Shown one piece after another: positions 35,521 through 45,515 of a DNA stretch of 64,000 bases. The translations under genes were made by a program, and so were the position numbers. The notes beneath the pieces are model-generated. The model made no database searches and was not told the DNA's origin. It worked only from the letters and a program-made list of their open reading frames with translations. Position 1 is the first letter of the stretch. Each line of letters begins with the position of its first letter. The DNA is from Terriglobia bacterium. GTDB lineage: Bacteria; Acidobacteriota; Terriglobia; Terriglobales; Acidobacteriaceae. Where the stretch lies: positions 1 to 64,000 of the forward strand of contig JAIQFH010000003.1 in assembly GCA_020073385.1 (NCBI GenBank), given 5' to 3'.

Positions 35521-36105
35521 TGATTTTTGCCGGACTCTCGCTCTGGGAAATGGGCCGGAAAATATTCCGTCCGGTCGAGATTTCGTTAGGTACTTTCGCG
35601 AGTTCCAATTTGGGAAACCCTCTGTCTCTGGGGTACCCCCTCCCCCCAGCCTCTGAAAAGCCGCGACTGGCGCGGGGTTTGCAAAAATGGGTTGCAAAAT
35701 ATTGAGCGCCTGAGGGTTAGAGGTCAAAATCTTGATTTCAAAGAACTTGCGGGCTTTTCTGCGGGCCGCGCATGTACCGCTTTCGCTTTGGCAATGATCT
35801 GCTTTCTGAAATTCCGGCGCAAGGGCAGATGTCACAGGGGGCTGTGGATTTCTTTGAAGTCTTCATCGATTGCGGTGAAAAGCCCACTTCTCGCGCAAAG
35901 AGCGCGCGAGAAATGGGGCGCACCCATCAGGGAAGTCAAACTCCCTACCCTTCGACTTCGCTCAGGGCAGGCTCTGTCGCAAACACCGCGGCGAGGGTGG
36001 GGCGCCGGCGCTACGAATGCGGATCATTGTGACGTTCGTTGGCGTTGGGTATAGTGGCTGGCTTGGCGTTTTACTCTTACCATCGTCGTCTCGAAAGCAA
36101 CCATC
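35521..36105. other. Non-coding region with dispersed-repeat character
   Basis: About 585 bases without a credible gene. It contains short inverted repeats such as TCTCGCGCAAAGAGCGCGCGAGA and the sequence CCCTTCGACTTCGCTCAGGG, a self-complementary motif of the kind found between genes in several phyla. A promoter for the GH116 gene must lie at its right end but is not obvious. Confidence 0.5.
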
Positions 36106-38844
36106 ATGTCTTCTTCTGAGAAGCCTACGCGGCGAGAGTTTCTGGTTACCTCTTCTTCGGTTGCGTTGGGGGCTGCGATTCCTTTGGGCACGACAACGGG
36201 GTCTGCGGCTGGAGAGACTGCCGATGTGCGGGCGAATGGTGCCGGATATTCACTGGAAGACCTTGTTCGGCCGGGAGCGCAACGCACTTTTGCGCGGGAC
36301 ACGGCCACGCAGGTCGCGATGCCGGTGGGTGGGATCGGGGCGGGATGCGTTTGCTTCAACGGGTACGGCGGGCTGCAGGATTTTTCGATTTGGAATCATC
36401 CGGCTACTACCGCTTTGCCCGAGGGATTTGCCGCGTCTAAAGCTGGGTTTGCGATTCTGCATATCAAGAAGCCTTCTGCGGTTACGAAGCTGATCGAAGG
36501 ACCTTTTCCGGTTCTGAAGATTTTCGATCAGGGATTGCAGGGCGAAGGATACCGGCGCGGGGGCTTTGAAGGATTTCCGCGCTTTCAGAAGTGCGAATTC
36601 AAAGGTGAGTTTCCATTCGGAGAAGCTAAGGTCAGCGATCCGTCCATTCCGCCGGAGGTAACGGTCACCTCGTGGAATCCCTTCATTCCTTTGGACGACA
36701 AGAATTCCGGGATCCCTTGCGCGATCCTGGAATACACCTTTCACAACGCTTCGCAGCAATCGGTCGAGTTTGAGTTTTCCTATCACCTTTCGCACTTGGC
36801 TTCCGGATGCGGCAATGACGAGGGGAAGAGCCGAAACACGGCGCTGCCTGGACGCGGCGTGTTTCTGCACAACGAGGAGGAACGGAATGCTGAAGCGTAC
36901 GGCAGCGCTTGCCTCATGGCAGTCGGAGACCATCCGAAGGTGAAGGGGATGTGGCTACGGAGTCCGGGATGGGAATTCGATTCGCTGTCGGCGCTGTGGC
37001 GTGAAGTCTCGACAGCAAGTTTCACCGAGAATGCGGGTTCGAACCAGACCGAGACCGCTGGACGGAATGGCGGATCGATTCTTTTTGAGGGATCGCTCGC
37101 GCCGGGCGCGTCCCGCACTTATGCCATCGTGATTGCGTGGCACTTTCCGAATTGTTATTTGCAGGTCGGCGGCGTTCGTCCGGCGGGCGCGTCTGAGCCA
37201 CAAGGCGCGGCTGGATGCCATACCTTGCCGTCCGGTTCGCCTCCGTTGTGGCGGCCATTTTATGCCTCAATTTGGAATGATGCGCGCGAAGTAGCTTCTT
37301 ACGTTGCGGACAACTATGCAGACCTGCGGGCGCGCACGAAGGCGTTCAAGGATGCCCTGTTCGGGTCATCTTTGCCTCCGTATGTGCTGGATGCCATTTC
37401 TGCAAATTTGGCGATTTTGAAATCTCCAACTGTGCTGCGGCTCGAGAATGGGGACATTTGGGGTTGGGAAGGCTGCTTTCCTGATGCGGGATGCTGCCAC
37501 GGGTCCTGTACGCATGTCTGGAACTATGCCCAGGCTTTCCCGCATTTGTTCCCCAAACTCGAGCGTTCGCTGCGTGAATTGGAACTCGTCCGCTCGATGA
37601 ACGAGGAGGGGCACGTCACGTTCCGGTCGGCGTTGCCTGAGGGGCCAGTGCCACACGATTTTCATGCCGCTTCGGACGGGCAATTGGGCGGGATTCTGAA
37701 GATGTTTCGCGACTGGCAGATTTCCGGTGATTCGGATTGGCTACAGAAGATGTATCCGCTAGCCAAGCAGAGTCTGGATTACTGCATTCGAACCTGGGAT
37801 CCGGACCATCGCGGGGGTCTGTTCGAGCCACATCACAATACGTATGACATCGAATTCTGGGGACCGGATGGGATGTGCACGAGCATCTATCTTGGGGCGC
37901 TCTCAGCATTCGCGGAAATGGCGCGAGCAACGGGCCGTCTCGAGGATGCGACCTTTTATGGGGATCTCGCGCGACGTTGCGCGAAATTCATGGACGAGCA
38001 GTTGTTCAATGGCGAGTATTACGAACAGAAGGTACAGTACGCGGGCCTGCGGGACCAGTCGTTTGCCGCGAGAATCGCCAAGGTAGACGAAAACAGCGGC
38101 GACATGGAGAAGTTGCTGAAGCGGGAAGGGCCAAAATATCAGTACGGGACCGGGTGCCTGTCGGATGGAGTGATCGGTATCTGGATGGCGCAGATGTATG
38201 GAGTGGAAACCCCGCTCTCTCGGGAGAAAGTGAAGAGCACGCTGCAGGCAATCTTCAAAAACAACTTCAAGACCGATTTGAGCCAACATGCCAATGCGCA
38301 GCGTCCGGGGTACGCCATGGGGCACGAGCCCGGACTGCTCCTGTGCACTTGGCCACGGGGCAATAAGCCGACACTGCCGTTCGTTTATTCCGATGAGGTC
38401 TGGACTGGGATCGAGTACCAGGTTGCGTCCCACCTTATTGCGGAGGGATTTGTCGCGGAAGGGCTCACCATCGTCAAGGCCCTGCGCAGCCGGTATGACG
38501 GGCGAGTGCGCAATCCGTGGAACGAATACGAATGCGGAAATTACTACGCGCGGGCTATGTCGAGCTATGCGCTTCTGGCTGCGCTATCCGGGTTTCGATA
38601 TTCCGCCGTGCAAAAGAGGCTGTGGTTTGGGCCGAAACTCAGTGTCCGCCCGTTCAGAACTTTCTTCTCGTGTGCTGCGGGCTTAGGAACCATCGCCCTG
38701 AATTTACACTCATTGCGAATCGATGTGGTTGAGGGTCAATTGGCTGTGGAAGAGCTGGTGTTAGCCGAAGATGGCAAGACGCATACCTGGAACTGGAGTG
38801 CTACCGCCCGTCCTGGCACTCCGGCGATCAGAGAACTAGTGTAG
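36106..38844 (+). CDS. GH116-family beta-glycosidase, Tat-exported
   Basis: This 912-residue protein has a Tat signal (TRREFLVTSSSVALGAAI). The N-terminal beta domain (VGGIGAGCVCFNGYGGLQDFSIWNHP) and the (alpha/alpha)6 catalytic domain are those of GH116, the GBA2/bile-acid beta-glucosidase family. Asp581 in NTYDIEFWGPDG fits the family acid/base, and the earlier segment GWEGCFPDAGCCHGSCTHVWNYAQA lies where the other active-site groups are expected. It should cleave beta-glucosides, beta-xylosides or N-acetylglucosaminides outside the cytoplasm. It is monocistronic. Confidence 0.85.
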   Translation: MSSSEKPTRREFLVTSSSVALGAAIPLGTTTGSAAGETADVRANGAGYSLEDLVRPGAQRTFARDTATQVAMPVGGIGAGCVCFNGYGGLQDFSIWNHPATTALPEGFAASKAGFAILHIKKPSAVTKLIEGPFPVLKIFDQGLQGEGYRRGGFEGFPRFQKCEFKGEFPFGEAKVSDPSIPPEVTVTSWNPFIPLDDKNSGIPCAILEYTFHNASQQSVEFEFSYHLSHLASGCGNDEGKSRNTALPGRGVFLHNEEERNAEAYGSACLMAVGDHPKVKGMWLRSPGWEFDSLSALWREVSTASFTENAGSNQTETAGRNGGSILFEGSLAPGASRTYAIVIAWHFPNCYLQVGGVRPAGASEPQGAAGCHTLPSGSPPLWRPFYASIWNDAREVASYVADNYADLRARTKAFKDALFGSSLPPYVLDAISANLAILKSPTVLRLENGDIWGWEGCFPDAGCCHGSCTHVWNYAQAFPHLFPKLERSLRELELVRSMNEEGHVTFRSALPEGPVPHDFHAASDGQLGGILKMFRDWQISGDSDWLQKMYPLAKQSLDYCIRTWDPDHRGGLFEPHHNTYDIEFWGPDGMCTSIYLGALSAFAEMARATGRLEDATFYGDLARRCAKFMDEQLFNGEYYEQKVQYAGLRDQSFAARIAKVDENSGDMEKLLKREGPKYQYGTGCLSDGVIGIWMAQMYGVETPLSREKVKSTLQAIFKNNFKTDLSQHANAQRPGYAMGHEPGLLLCTWPRGNKPTLPFVYSDEVWTGIEYQVASHLIAEGFVAEGLTIVKALRSRYDGRVRNPWNEYECGNYYARAMSSYALLAALSGFRYSAVQKRLWFGPKLSVRPFRTFFSCAAGLGTIALNLHSLRIDVVEGQLAVEELVLAEDGKTHTWNWSATARPGTPAIRELV

Positions 38845-39280
38845 TGCGTCGGAAATCGTGATCGTTAAATATTGCGCCTCGATTCGCGTGATCTGTGGTG
38901 TCCGGCGGGGAGGTCAAAGGCTTTAACCACGGAGGGCACGGAGGATCACAGGGGAAACCGGCGACTGTTTGACGCACTCACCAGGCACACGGCGCACGCC
39001 GAGTGAAAAACACTTCATTCCGACATTTTCCTCCTCCCGATCGTTGTTTCGTAACCACAGGACCTGCCAGCCAGTTATAAAAACGTGGCGGCTCAGGTCA
39101 GTTTCGCGTTTTTTCCTTCCATTACCGATGGTTTAGGCCATCCCAATCGACCAAAGTCGGATTCATCTCTGAATCCTTTTGACCGCTGCTTAAATCAATA
39201 TTCGAAATACTGGGGTTCATTCAGGGGTTCGTAGGAAGCAAAACCAGACAATCAAGAGCTGTTTTTGTAGAGGAGAAGGT
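38845..39280. other. Intergenic region before the efflux operon
   Basis: About 435 bases. It includes the phrase AACCACGGAGGGCACGGAGG (around 38926), a widespread non-coding repeat type in soil bacteria, and an AT-richer right half that probably holds the efflux promoter. No gene is visible. Confidence 0.45.
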
Positions 39281-40408
39281 ATGGCGAAGCGGATGGTCCT
39301 GATGTTGGTGATTATGCTGGCCTTGGTGGGGGGCCTCGGATTTGTGAAGTTCAAGCAGGTCGAGGCGGCGATCGAGCAGGGCAAGAACTTCAAGATCCCG
39401 CCAACAGCGGTTACCACCGTGGTTGCGAAAAAGGAGACTTGGCCATCGACCCTGAGCGTGATTGGGACGGCTGCGGCGATCCAGGGCGTGACGGTGAGCG
39501 CCGATCTGCCCGGGACGATCGACAAGATTCATTTCGAGTCGGGGCAGTGGGTGAAAGAGGGCGACATCCTGGTGGAACTGGATACCCGGCAGGAACGGGC
39601 GCAGTTGGCCAGCCTGGAAGCGCAGCGGGATCTGGCAAAGGTCAATTACGGGCGGGCGCAGGAGTTGGTGAAGCAAGGCGTCATCGCCCGCCAGGAATTT
39701 GATAACGCGACCGCGCAGCAGAAGGCGACGGAGGCGCAGGTGGGCGACATTAAGGCGGCCATCGCCCGAAAGACGATCCACGCGCCGTTCTCCGGAGTCC
39801 TGGGAATCCGGCAAGTGAGCCTGGGGCAGTACCTGGCGGCAGGGCAGGCGATTGTTTCTCTGCAAACTCTCAGCCCAATCTATGTGAATTTTGGAGTACC
39901 GCAGCAGGACACGGGTAGGGTCATCCCCGGACATGTGCTGCGGGTTACGAATAACGATCTGCCGGGGATGGGCTTCACCGGCCGAATCATGGCTCTGGAT
40001 TCAGTGATCAGCGAGCAGACCCGTAACATTCAGGTGCAGGCGATCGTTACTAATAAAGAAAACAAGCTGCGGCCCGGAATGTTTGTGCAGGTGGAACTGC
40101 CGTTAGGCAGCCCGCGTGAAGTGGTGCCGCTGCCGGCGTCGGCGATTAACTACGCTCCCTACGGAGACTCGGTTTTTGTCGTGACCGATATCAAAGACGC
40201 CAAGGGAAACACGTTCCGCGGGGTGCGTCAGCAAGTGGTGAAGATTGAAGGATCGCGCGGGGATCAGGTGGCGGTCGTTTCTGGTCTGAATCCCGGCGAT
40301 GAAATTGTGAGCTCGGGAGTGTTCAAGCTGCGAAATGGGGCACCGGTTGTGGTCAACAACACGGTGAAGCCCAGCAACAACGCGGCTCCGAAGCCTGAGG
40401 ACAGCTAA
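39281..40408 (+). CDS. RND efflux periplasmic adaptor (membrane fusion protein)
   Basis: This 375-residue protein has an N-terminal membrane anchor (MVLMLVIMLALVGGLGF). The lipoyl-type halves are VSADLPGTIDKIHFESGQWVKEGDILVELD and IHAPFSGVLGIRQVSLGQYLAAGQ, with a short helical hairpin between them, followed by beta-barrel and membrane-proximal domains. It bridges the inner-membrane pump encoded next to an outer-membrane channel. GGAG precedes the ATG. No TolC-like gene lies nearby, so the channel must be shared. Confidence 0.92.
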   Translation: MAKRMVLMLVIMLALVGGLGFVKFKQVEAAIEQGKNFKIPPTAVTTVVAKKETWPSTLSVIGTAAAIQGVTVSADLPGTIDKIHFESGQWVKEGDILVELDTRQERAQLASLEAQRDLAKVNYGRAQELVKQGVIARQEFDNATAQQKATEAQVGDIKAAIARKTIHAPFSGVLGIRQVSLGQYLAAGQAIVSLQTLSPIYVNFGVPQQDTGRVIPGHVLRVTNNDLPGMGFTGRIMALDSVISEQTRNIQVQAIVTNKENKLRPGMFVQVELPLGSPREVVPLPASAINYAPYGDSVFVVTDIKDAKGNTFRGVRQQVVKIEGSRGDQVAVVSGLNPGDEIVSSGVFKLRNGAPVVVNNTVKPSNNAAPKPEDS

Positions 40409-40430
40409 ACTCAAACACTCGCGAAAGCGC

Positions 40431-40461
40431 CGCTTTTCGCGGAGGAAATGCGCGAAAAGCG
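40431..40461 (+). other. Perfect 11-bp stem-loop between adaptor and pump genes
   Basis: CGCTTTTCGCG (40431-40441) pairs with CGCGAAAAGCG (40451-40461). Without a U-tract after it, it is more likely an mRNA-stability or expression-ratio element inside the operon than a terminator. Confidence 0.6.
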
Positions 40462-40505
40462 GGGTGCGGGATATTTCTTTTTCTTCGCTGCAGTGAGGGG
40501 TACTC

Positions 40506-43500
40506 ATGAAGTTCACCGATTTATTCGTTAAGCGTCCGGTACTGGCGATGGTGGTAAACCTCGTCATCCTGATCGCAGGGTTGCAGGCAATCCGATCGTT
40601 AAGCGTGCGGCAGTATCCACGCAGCGACATCGCGGTGGTGCAGATCACCACGGTGTACGTCGGCGCCAATGCCGACCTGGTGCGCGGATTTGTTACGACT
40701 CCGATTGAGCGCGTTGTGGCCAGCGCCGACGGCATCGACTACATGGAGTCGACGAGCGCGCAAGGACTGAGCACGATTCAGGTCCACCTGAAGATCAACT
40801 ACGACACTACGGCGGCACTGACGCAGATTCAGGCGAAGGTCGCGCAGGTGCGGAACGATCTTCCTCCGGACGCGCAAATTCCTGTGATTGATCTGCAGAC
40901 TGCGGATACCCAGTTCGCGGCGATATATATCGGCTTCTCTTCCGCGGAACTAGATCAGAATCAAATCACCGACTACCTGACGCGTGTGGTGCAGCCGAAA
41001 CTGAGCGCGATCAGCGGCGTGCAGCGGGCGGACATCCTCGGCAACCGCACGTTTGCGATGCGCCTGTGGCTGAAGCCGCAGGAGATGGCGGCGCGTGGAG
41101 TGTCGCCCTCGGATGTGCACGACGCGCTGGCCAAGAACAACTATCTGTCGGCTCTGGGCAGCACCAAGGGCTCGATGGTGTCGGTGAACCTGGTGGCGAA
41201 CACTGATCTGCGGACTCCGGAGGAGTTCCGCCAGATGGTGATTAAGGAGAGCAACGGGACCGTTGTACGTCTGGGTGAAGTGGCGGACGTGCAACTCGGC
41301 GCTGAGAACTACGACCAGGACGTCAAGTTCAACGGTGAGACGGCGACGTTCATGGGCGTGTGGGTGCTGCCCACGGCAAACTCTCTGGACGTGATCAAGG
41401 CGGTGCGCCAGACGCTTCCCGGGATCGAGCAGCAACTTCCTGCGGGCATGAAGTTGGGCATTCCTTACGACTCGACTGCCTACATCCAGGACGCGATTAA
41501 CGAAGTGCTGCACACGCTCACTGAAACCCTGGTGATCGTGATTGTGGTGATCTTCCTGTTCCTGGGATCGTTCCGATCCGTGCTGATTCCGGTGGTTGCG
41601 ATTCCGATCTCGCTGATTGGCGCAGTCTTCCTCATGCTGGTGGCGGGATTTACGATCAACCTGTTGACGCTGCTGGCGATCGTGCTGTCGGTGGGACTCG
41701 TCGTTGACGACGCGATCGTGATGGTGGAGAACGTAGAGCGCCACCTCGAGATGGGCAAGACGCCCTACCAGGCTGCGAAGGACGCGGCGCGAGAGTTGGT
41801 TGGCCCGATCATCGCGATGACGATTACGCTGGCTGCGGTGTACGCGCCGATCGGAATTCAGGGTGGACTGACGGGAGCGCTGTTCCGCGAGTTCGCATTT
41901 ACGCTGGCCGGCGCGGTGGTCGTCTCCGGCATCGTGGCGTTGACGTTGTCACCGATGATGGGATCGAAGTTGCTGCGGGCTGGGGCTTCCCATAAGGGAT
42001 TGGCAGGCATCGTCAACCGCACCTTCGAGAAAGTGCGCGGATTGTACACGCGCCTGCTGGGCGGAACGCTGCAATACCGTCCGGTGGTGCTGACGGTGTG
42101 GGCGATCGTGGCCGTGCTGATGATTCCGTTCTATATGTTCTCAATGAGGGAGCTGGCGCCGGCGGAAGATCAGGGCGTGGTGTTCGGCGTGATTCAGGCT
42201 GCGCCGAACGCAACGATCGACCAGACGAACCTGTTTACCAAGCAGGTCTACGATGTGTATCACTCGTTTCCGGAGAACGGAAGCACGTTCCAGATTACGA
42301 CTCCGAATGGCGGTTTCGGCGGCATGGTGACCAAGCCGTGGAGCCAGCGTACGAAGACCACGCAGCAATTGCTGGTAGAGTCGACGGGGCCGCTCTCGAA
42401 GATTGCCGGCGTTCGCGTGATTCCGCTGACTCCGCCACCGCTACCCGGAGGCGGAAATTTCCCCGTCGATTTCGTGATTGCCTCGGCCGCTGAGCCACAG
42501 CAGGTCAGCGCGCTCGCGGAGCAGATCGTGAAGAAGGCGATGGCGAAGGGAATCTTCATCTTTGCCGACACAGATGTGAAGTTCGATCAGCCGCAGACCG
42601 AGGTCGTGTTCGATCGAGATAAGTTGCGCTCGCAAGGCGTGGATCTGAGCCAGGCGGGACAAGACTTGTCGACGATGCTGGGCGGGAACTACGTCAACCG
42701 CTTCAGCATTCAGGGACGCAGCTACAAGGTGATTCCGCAAGTCAAGCGGATCGAGCGGCTGACGCCCGATCAGCTTTCGCAGATTTATGTGAAGGGATCG
42801 GCGGACAAACTGGTGCCGCTTTCGACGTTTGCCACGTTGAAGACGACGACGCAGCCTAGGTCGCTGAATAAATTCCAGCAACTGAATGCGGTGCGGATTC
42901 AGGGAGTCATTCCTCCGCCGGTGCCGTTGGATCAGGCGCTGACCGAACTGGAGAATGACGCGAAGGAGGTTCTGCCGCAGGGATTCACCGTCGACTACGC
43001 GGGCGAGTCCCGGCAACTGCGGGTGGAAGGCAGCAAGTTCCTGGGAACGTTCTTTTTGTCGGCGATCCTGATTTATCTGGTGCTTGCGGCGCAATTCGAG
43101 AGCTTCCGTGATCCGTTCATCATTTTGGCGGGGTCGGTGCCGCTGGCGATTTCCGGGGCGCTGGTGTTCTCGTTCCTGGGATTCACCACGCTCAACATAT
43201 ATAGCCAGGTCGGATTGATAACGCTGGTCGGTCTAATCTCAAAGAACGGAATTCTGATTGTGGAGTTCGCTAACCACTTGCAGGAAACCGGGCTGAGCAA
43301 ACTGGAGGCGATCATTGGCGCGGCCACAACGAGATTGCGGCCGATTCTGATGACCACCGCAGCGACGGTGTTTGGGCATTTCCCGCTGGTTCTGGCGAAA
43401 GGGCCGGGAGCGGGCGCCAGGAACAGCATCGGTATCATGCTGGTGAGCGGCATGATTATCGGTACGGCGTTCACGCTGTTCGTGGTGCCCTCGATCTACA

Positions 43501-43589
43501 TGCTGGTGGCGAAGACGCACTCGCCGATTCGTGACGAAGAGATGGAAGACATCACGCCCGTGCATGACGCGGAAGAGGCTATGGCGTAA
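40506..43589 (+). CDS. RND-family HAE1-type multidrug efflux pump
   Basis: This 1027-residue protein has the full AcrB architecture. TM1 (LAMVVNLVILIAG) precedes the first porter and docking domain, then come TM2-6 with the proton-relay pair Asp401-Asp402 in GLVVDDAIVMVENVERHLE, a second exterior loop and the final helices. Length and motifs match active H+/drug antiporters close to MexB/MdtB. It pairs with the adaptor gene 97 bases upstream. Drug range cannot be read from sequence. Confidence 0.94.
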   Translation: MKFTDLFVKRPVLAMVVNLVILIAGLQAIRSLSVRQYPRSDIAVVQITTVYVGANADLVRGFVTTPIERVVASADGIDYMESTSAQGLSTIQVHLKINYDTTAALTQIQAKVAQVRNDLPPDAQIPVIDLQTADTQFAAIYIGFSSAELDQNQITDYLTRVVQPKLSAISGVQRADILGNRTFAMRLWLKPQEMAARGVSPSDVHDALAKNNYLSALGSTKGSMVSVNLVANTDLRTPEEFRQMVIKESNGTVVRLGEVADVQLGAENYDQDVKFNGETATFMGVWVLPTANSLDVIKAVRQTLPGIEQQLPAGMKLGIPYDSTAYIQDAINEVLHTLTETLVIVIVVIFLFLGSFRSVLIPVVAIPISLIGAVFLMLVAGFTINLLTLLAIVLSVGLVVDDAIVMVENVERHLEMGKTPYQAAKDAARELVGPIIAMTITLAAVYAPIGIQGGLTGALFREFAFTLAGAVVVSGIVALTLSPMMGSKLLRAGASHKGLAGIVNRTFEKVRGLYTRLLGGTLQYRPVVLTVWAIVAVLMIPFYMFSMRELAPAEDQGVVFGVIQAAPNATIDQTNLFTKQVYDVYHSFPENGSTFQITTPNGGFGGMVTKPWSQRTKTTQQLLVESTGPLSKIAGVRVIPLTPPPLPGGGNFPVDFVIASAAEPQQVSALAEQIVKKAMAKGIFIFADTDVKFDQPQTEVVFDRDKLRSQGVDLSQAGQDLSTMLGGNYVNRFSIQGRSYKVIPQVKRIERLTPDQLSQIYVKGSADKLVPLSTFATLKTTTQPRSLNKFQQLNAVRIQGVIPPPVPLDQALTELENDAKEVLPQGFTVDYAGESRQLRVEGSKFLGTFFLSAILIYLVLAAQFESFRDPFIILAGSVPLAISGALVFSFLGFTTLNIYSQVGLITLVGLISKNGILIVEFANHLQETGLSKLEAIIGAATTRLRPILMTTAATVFGHFPLVLAKGPGAGARNSIGIMLVSGMIIGTAFTLFVVPSIYMLVAKTHSPIRDEEMEDITPVHDAEEAMA

Positions 43590-43611
43590 GCTCTCAACAG
43601 CTGAAAACTAT

Positions 43612-43641
43612 AACGGCGTGCCCTGACCGGCACGCCGTTTG
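43612..43641 (+). terminator. Intrinsic terminator of the efflux operon
   Basis: AACGGCGTGCC and GGCACGCCGTT form an 11-bp stem around CTGACC, followed by TTGTT, 23 bases after the pump stop. Confidence 0.88.
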
Positions 43642-43761
43642 TTCCTCCGGGCCTTATCAAGTAAGGCAAAGAGCTTTCTGCGACTTCGCATCCTTTGCGG
43701 CTTTATGGCTTTCGCACCTGCATAACCCGCGCGATAGAATTGGCACACTCTTGTGCCTCCT

Positions 43762-45333
43762 ATGACTTGGTCGCCTCCCATCATGCTTCCGGACGAGTTC
43801 AATGCTGCGACGTATTTTGTCGATCGGCACATGGGTGAAGGGCGCTCATCCAAGATCGCAATTGAGTGCGGCGACGTTCGCGTAACCTATGGCGAGCTCT
43901 GCGCTCGCGTCAACCAACTGGGCAATGGATTGAAGAGCCTGGGCGTGCGGATGGAAGAGCGCGTGTTTCTGCTGCTTCCGGATGTACCGGAGTTTGCGTT
44001 CTCCTTCTTTGGGGCTATTAAGATTGGCGCGGTTGCCGTTCCCGTCAATACTCTGCTCAAATCCCAGGACTACAAATATCTGCTCAACAATTCGCGGGCG
44101 CGGGTGGCGATTGTCGGAGATTCCTTGCTACCGCTGGTGCAGGCGATCCCGCGTGGCGAGTTGCGGTATCTCGAAACGATCGTGGTGCAGGGCAAAACTC
44201 CCGCGGGGACGCTGGCTCTCGATGATTTGCTGCGGGGCAGCTCCGACGAATTGCAGCCCGCTGCAACCAGCAAGGATGACGCTGCATTTTGGCTTTACTC
44301 GTCGGGCAGCACAGGACAGCCCAAGGCGTGCGTGCATCTGCAGCACGACATGGTGGTCAGCTCCGAACGGTATGCCAAAGCGATTCTCAAGATTTCCCAG
44401 GAGGATCGTTTCTTTAGCGTGGCCAAATTATTCTTTGCTTACGGCCTGGGGAACGGACTGTATTTCCCTCTGGCGGTGGGTGGGACAAGCATTCTGATGC
44501 CAGGCGCGCCGCGTCCGCAGAGCGTGTTTGAGGTGATTGAACGGCACCGGCCGACGCTGTTCTTCTCAGTGCCTTCCAATTTCGTCAAACTCCTGGCTCA
44601 CGCTGCGCCCGAGGACAGAGAGTTCGATCTCACTTCTGTTCGCCATGCTGTCTCCGCCGGTGAGGCGCTGCCAGCCACGGTGTTTCACCATTTCAAGGAG
44701 CGCTTTGCAGTTGAGATTCTGGATGCGATCGGCTCAACCGAAGCGCTGCACATGATGATTTCGAACGTTCCGGGAGAAGTGCGTGCGGGGTCCAGCGGCA
44801 AGATCATTCCGGGTTTCGAGGCAAAGATCGTTGATGATGACGATCACCCTGTCCCGCAGGGTGAGATCGGGAACCTTGTGGTCAGGGCTGACTCGATCTG
44901 CGCCTACTACTGGAATGAACACGAAAAGACGAAGAATACCCTAGCTGGGCATTGGCTACGCACGGGGGACAAATATCATCAGGACGAAGATGGATATTTC
45001 TGGTACGCGGGCCGCACCGACGACATGATGAAAGTGAGCGGCGTGTGGGTGAGTCCGATCGAGATTGAGCGTGTGTTGACGGAGCATCCGTCAGTGCTGG
45101 AGGTCGCCGTGGTGTTTCGGCCGGATAGGGACGGGCTGCAAAAGCCGGGAGCCTGCGTCGTTTTGCGGAATGGGGACGGTAGTGCAGAGCTGGCGGGTGA
45201 GTTGCAGAAATTCGTGGTCGAGCGTCTGCCGATCTTCAAGCGGCCACACTGGATTGAATTCCTGCCCGATCTTCCGAAAACCGCGACAGGGAAGGTGCAA
45301 CGGTATAAGCTTCGCGGGAGCAAGCGTCACTGA
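43762..45333 (+). CDS. Benzoate-CoA ligase family acyl-CoA synthetase
   Basis: This protein of about 523 residues belongs to the ANL family. The AMP-binding P-loop is WLYSSGSTGQPKA, the A5/A8 motifs are IGSTEALHMMIS and YFWYAGRTDDMMKVSG, and the catalytic lysine motif near the end is PKTATGKVQRYKL. The segment FFSVAKLFFAYGLGNGLYFPL is typical of benzoate- and 4-hydroxybenzoate-CoA ligases, so an aromatic carboxylate substrate is likely. The start is ATG 43762; a GTG at 43753 is also possible. No other aromatic-degradation genes are adjacent. Its 3' end overlaps the small minus-strand gene by a few bases. Confidence 0.85.
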   Translation: MTWSPPIMLPDEFNAATYFVDRHMGEGRSSKIAIECGDVRVTYGELCARVNQLGNGLKSLGVRMEERVFLLLPDVPEFAFSFFGAIKIGAVAVPVNTLLKSQDYKYLLNNSRARVAIVGDSLLPLVQAIPRGELRYLETIVVQGKTPAGTLALDDLLRGSSDELQPAATSKDDAAFWLYSSGSTGQPKACVHLQHDMVVSSERYAKAILKISQEDRFFSVAKLFFAYGLGNGLYFPLAVGGTSILMPGAPRPQSVFEVIERHRPTLFFSVPSNFVKLLAHAAPEDREFDLTSVRHAVSAGEALPATVFHHFKERFAVEILDAIGSTEALHMMISNVPGEVRAGSSGKIIPGFEAKIVDDDDHPVPQGEIGNLVVRADSICAYYWNEHEKTKNTLAGHWLRTGDKYHQDEDGYFWYAGRTDDMMKVSGVWVSPIEIERVLTEHPSVLEVAVVFRPDRDGLQKPGACVVLRNGDGSAELAGELQKFVVERLPIFKRPHWIEFLPDLPKTATGKVQRYKLRGSKRH

Positions 45334-45515
45334 CGAAGGGATTTCAAGGCGGCCCGGAGTTCCTGTCTCATCTTTATCGAGTACCAGCGTGGCCCGTATT
45401 CCTCCAACAACCTGTAAACTCTGGCGAAGATCTTCGCGGCCTCAGTGCGGCGTCGCTTTTTGACGGTTGGCAATCCTACCCGCCGTTTGGTACGCCCCGG
45501 TTGCCTTTTTTGCAT
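45327..45515 (-). CDS. Small basic hypothetical protein (62 residues)
   Basis: A complete 62-residue frame has a basic head and a helical tail of the form ARVYRLLEEYGPRWYSIKMRQELRAAL. The tail pattern (LLEEY-x-P-x-WY) looks like conserved small proteins of soil bacteria. AAAGGG lies upstream of the ATG. Function is unknown; a regulatory or phage-derived origin is possible. Confidence 0.55.
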   Translation of the reverse strand: MQKRQPGRTKRRVGLPTVKKRRRTEAAKIFARVYRLLEEYGPRWYSIKMRQELRAALKSLRQ

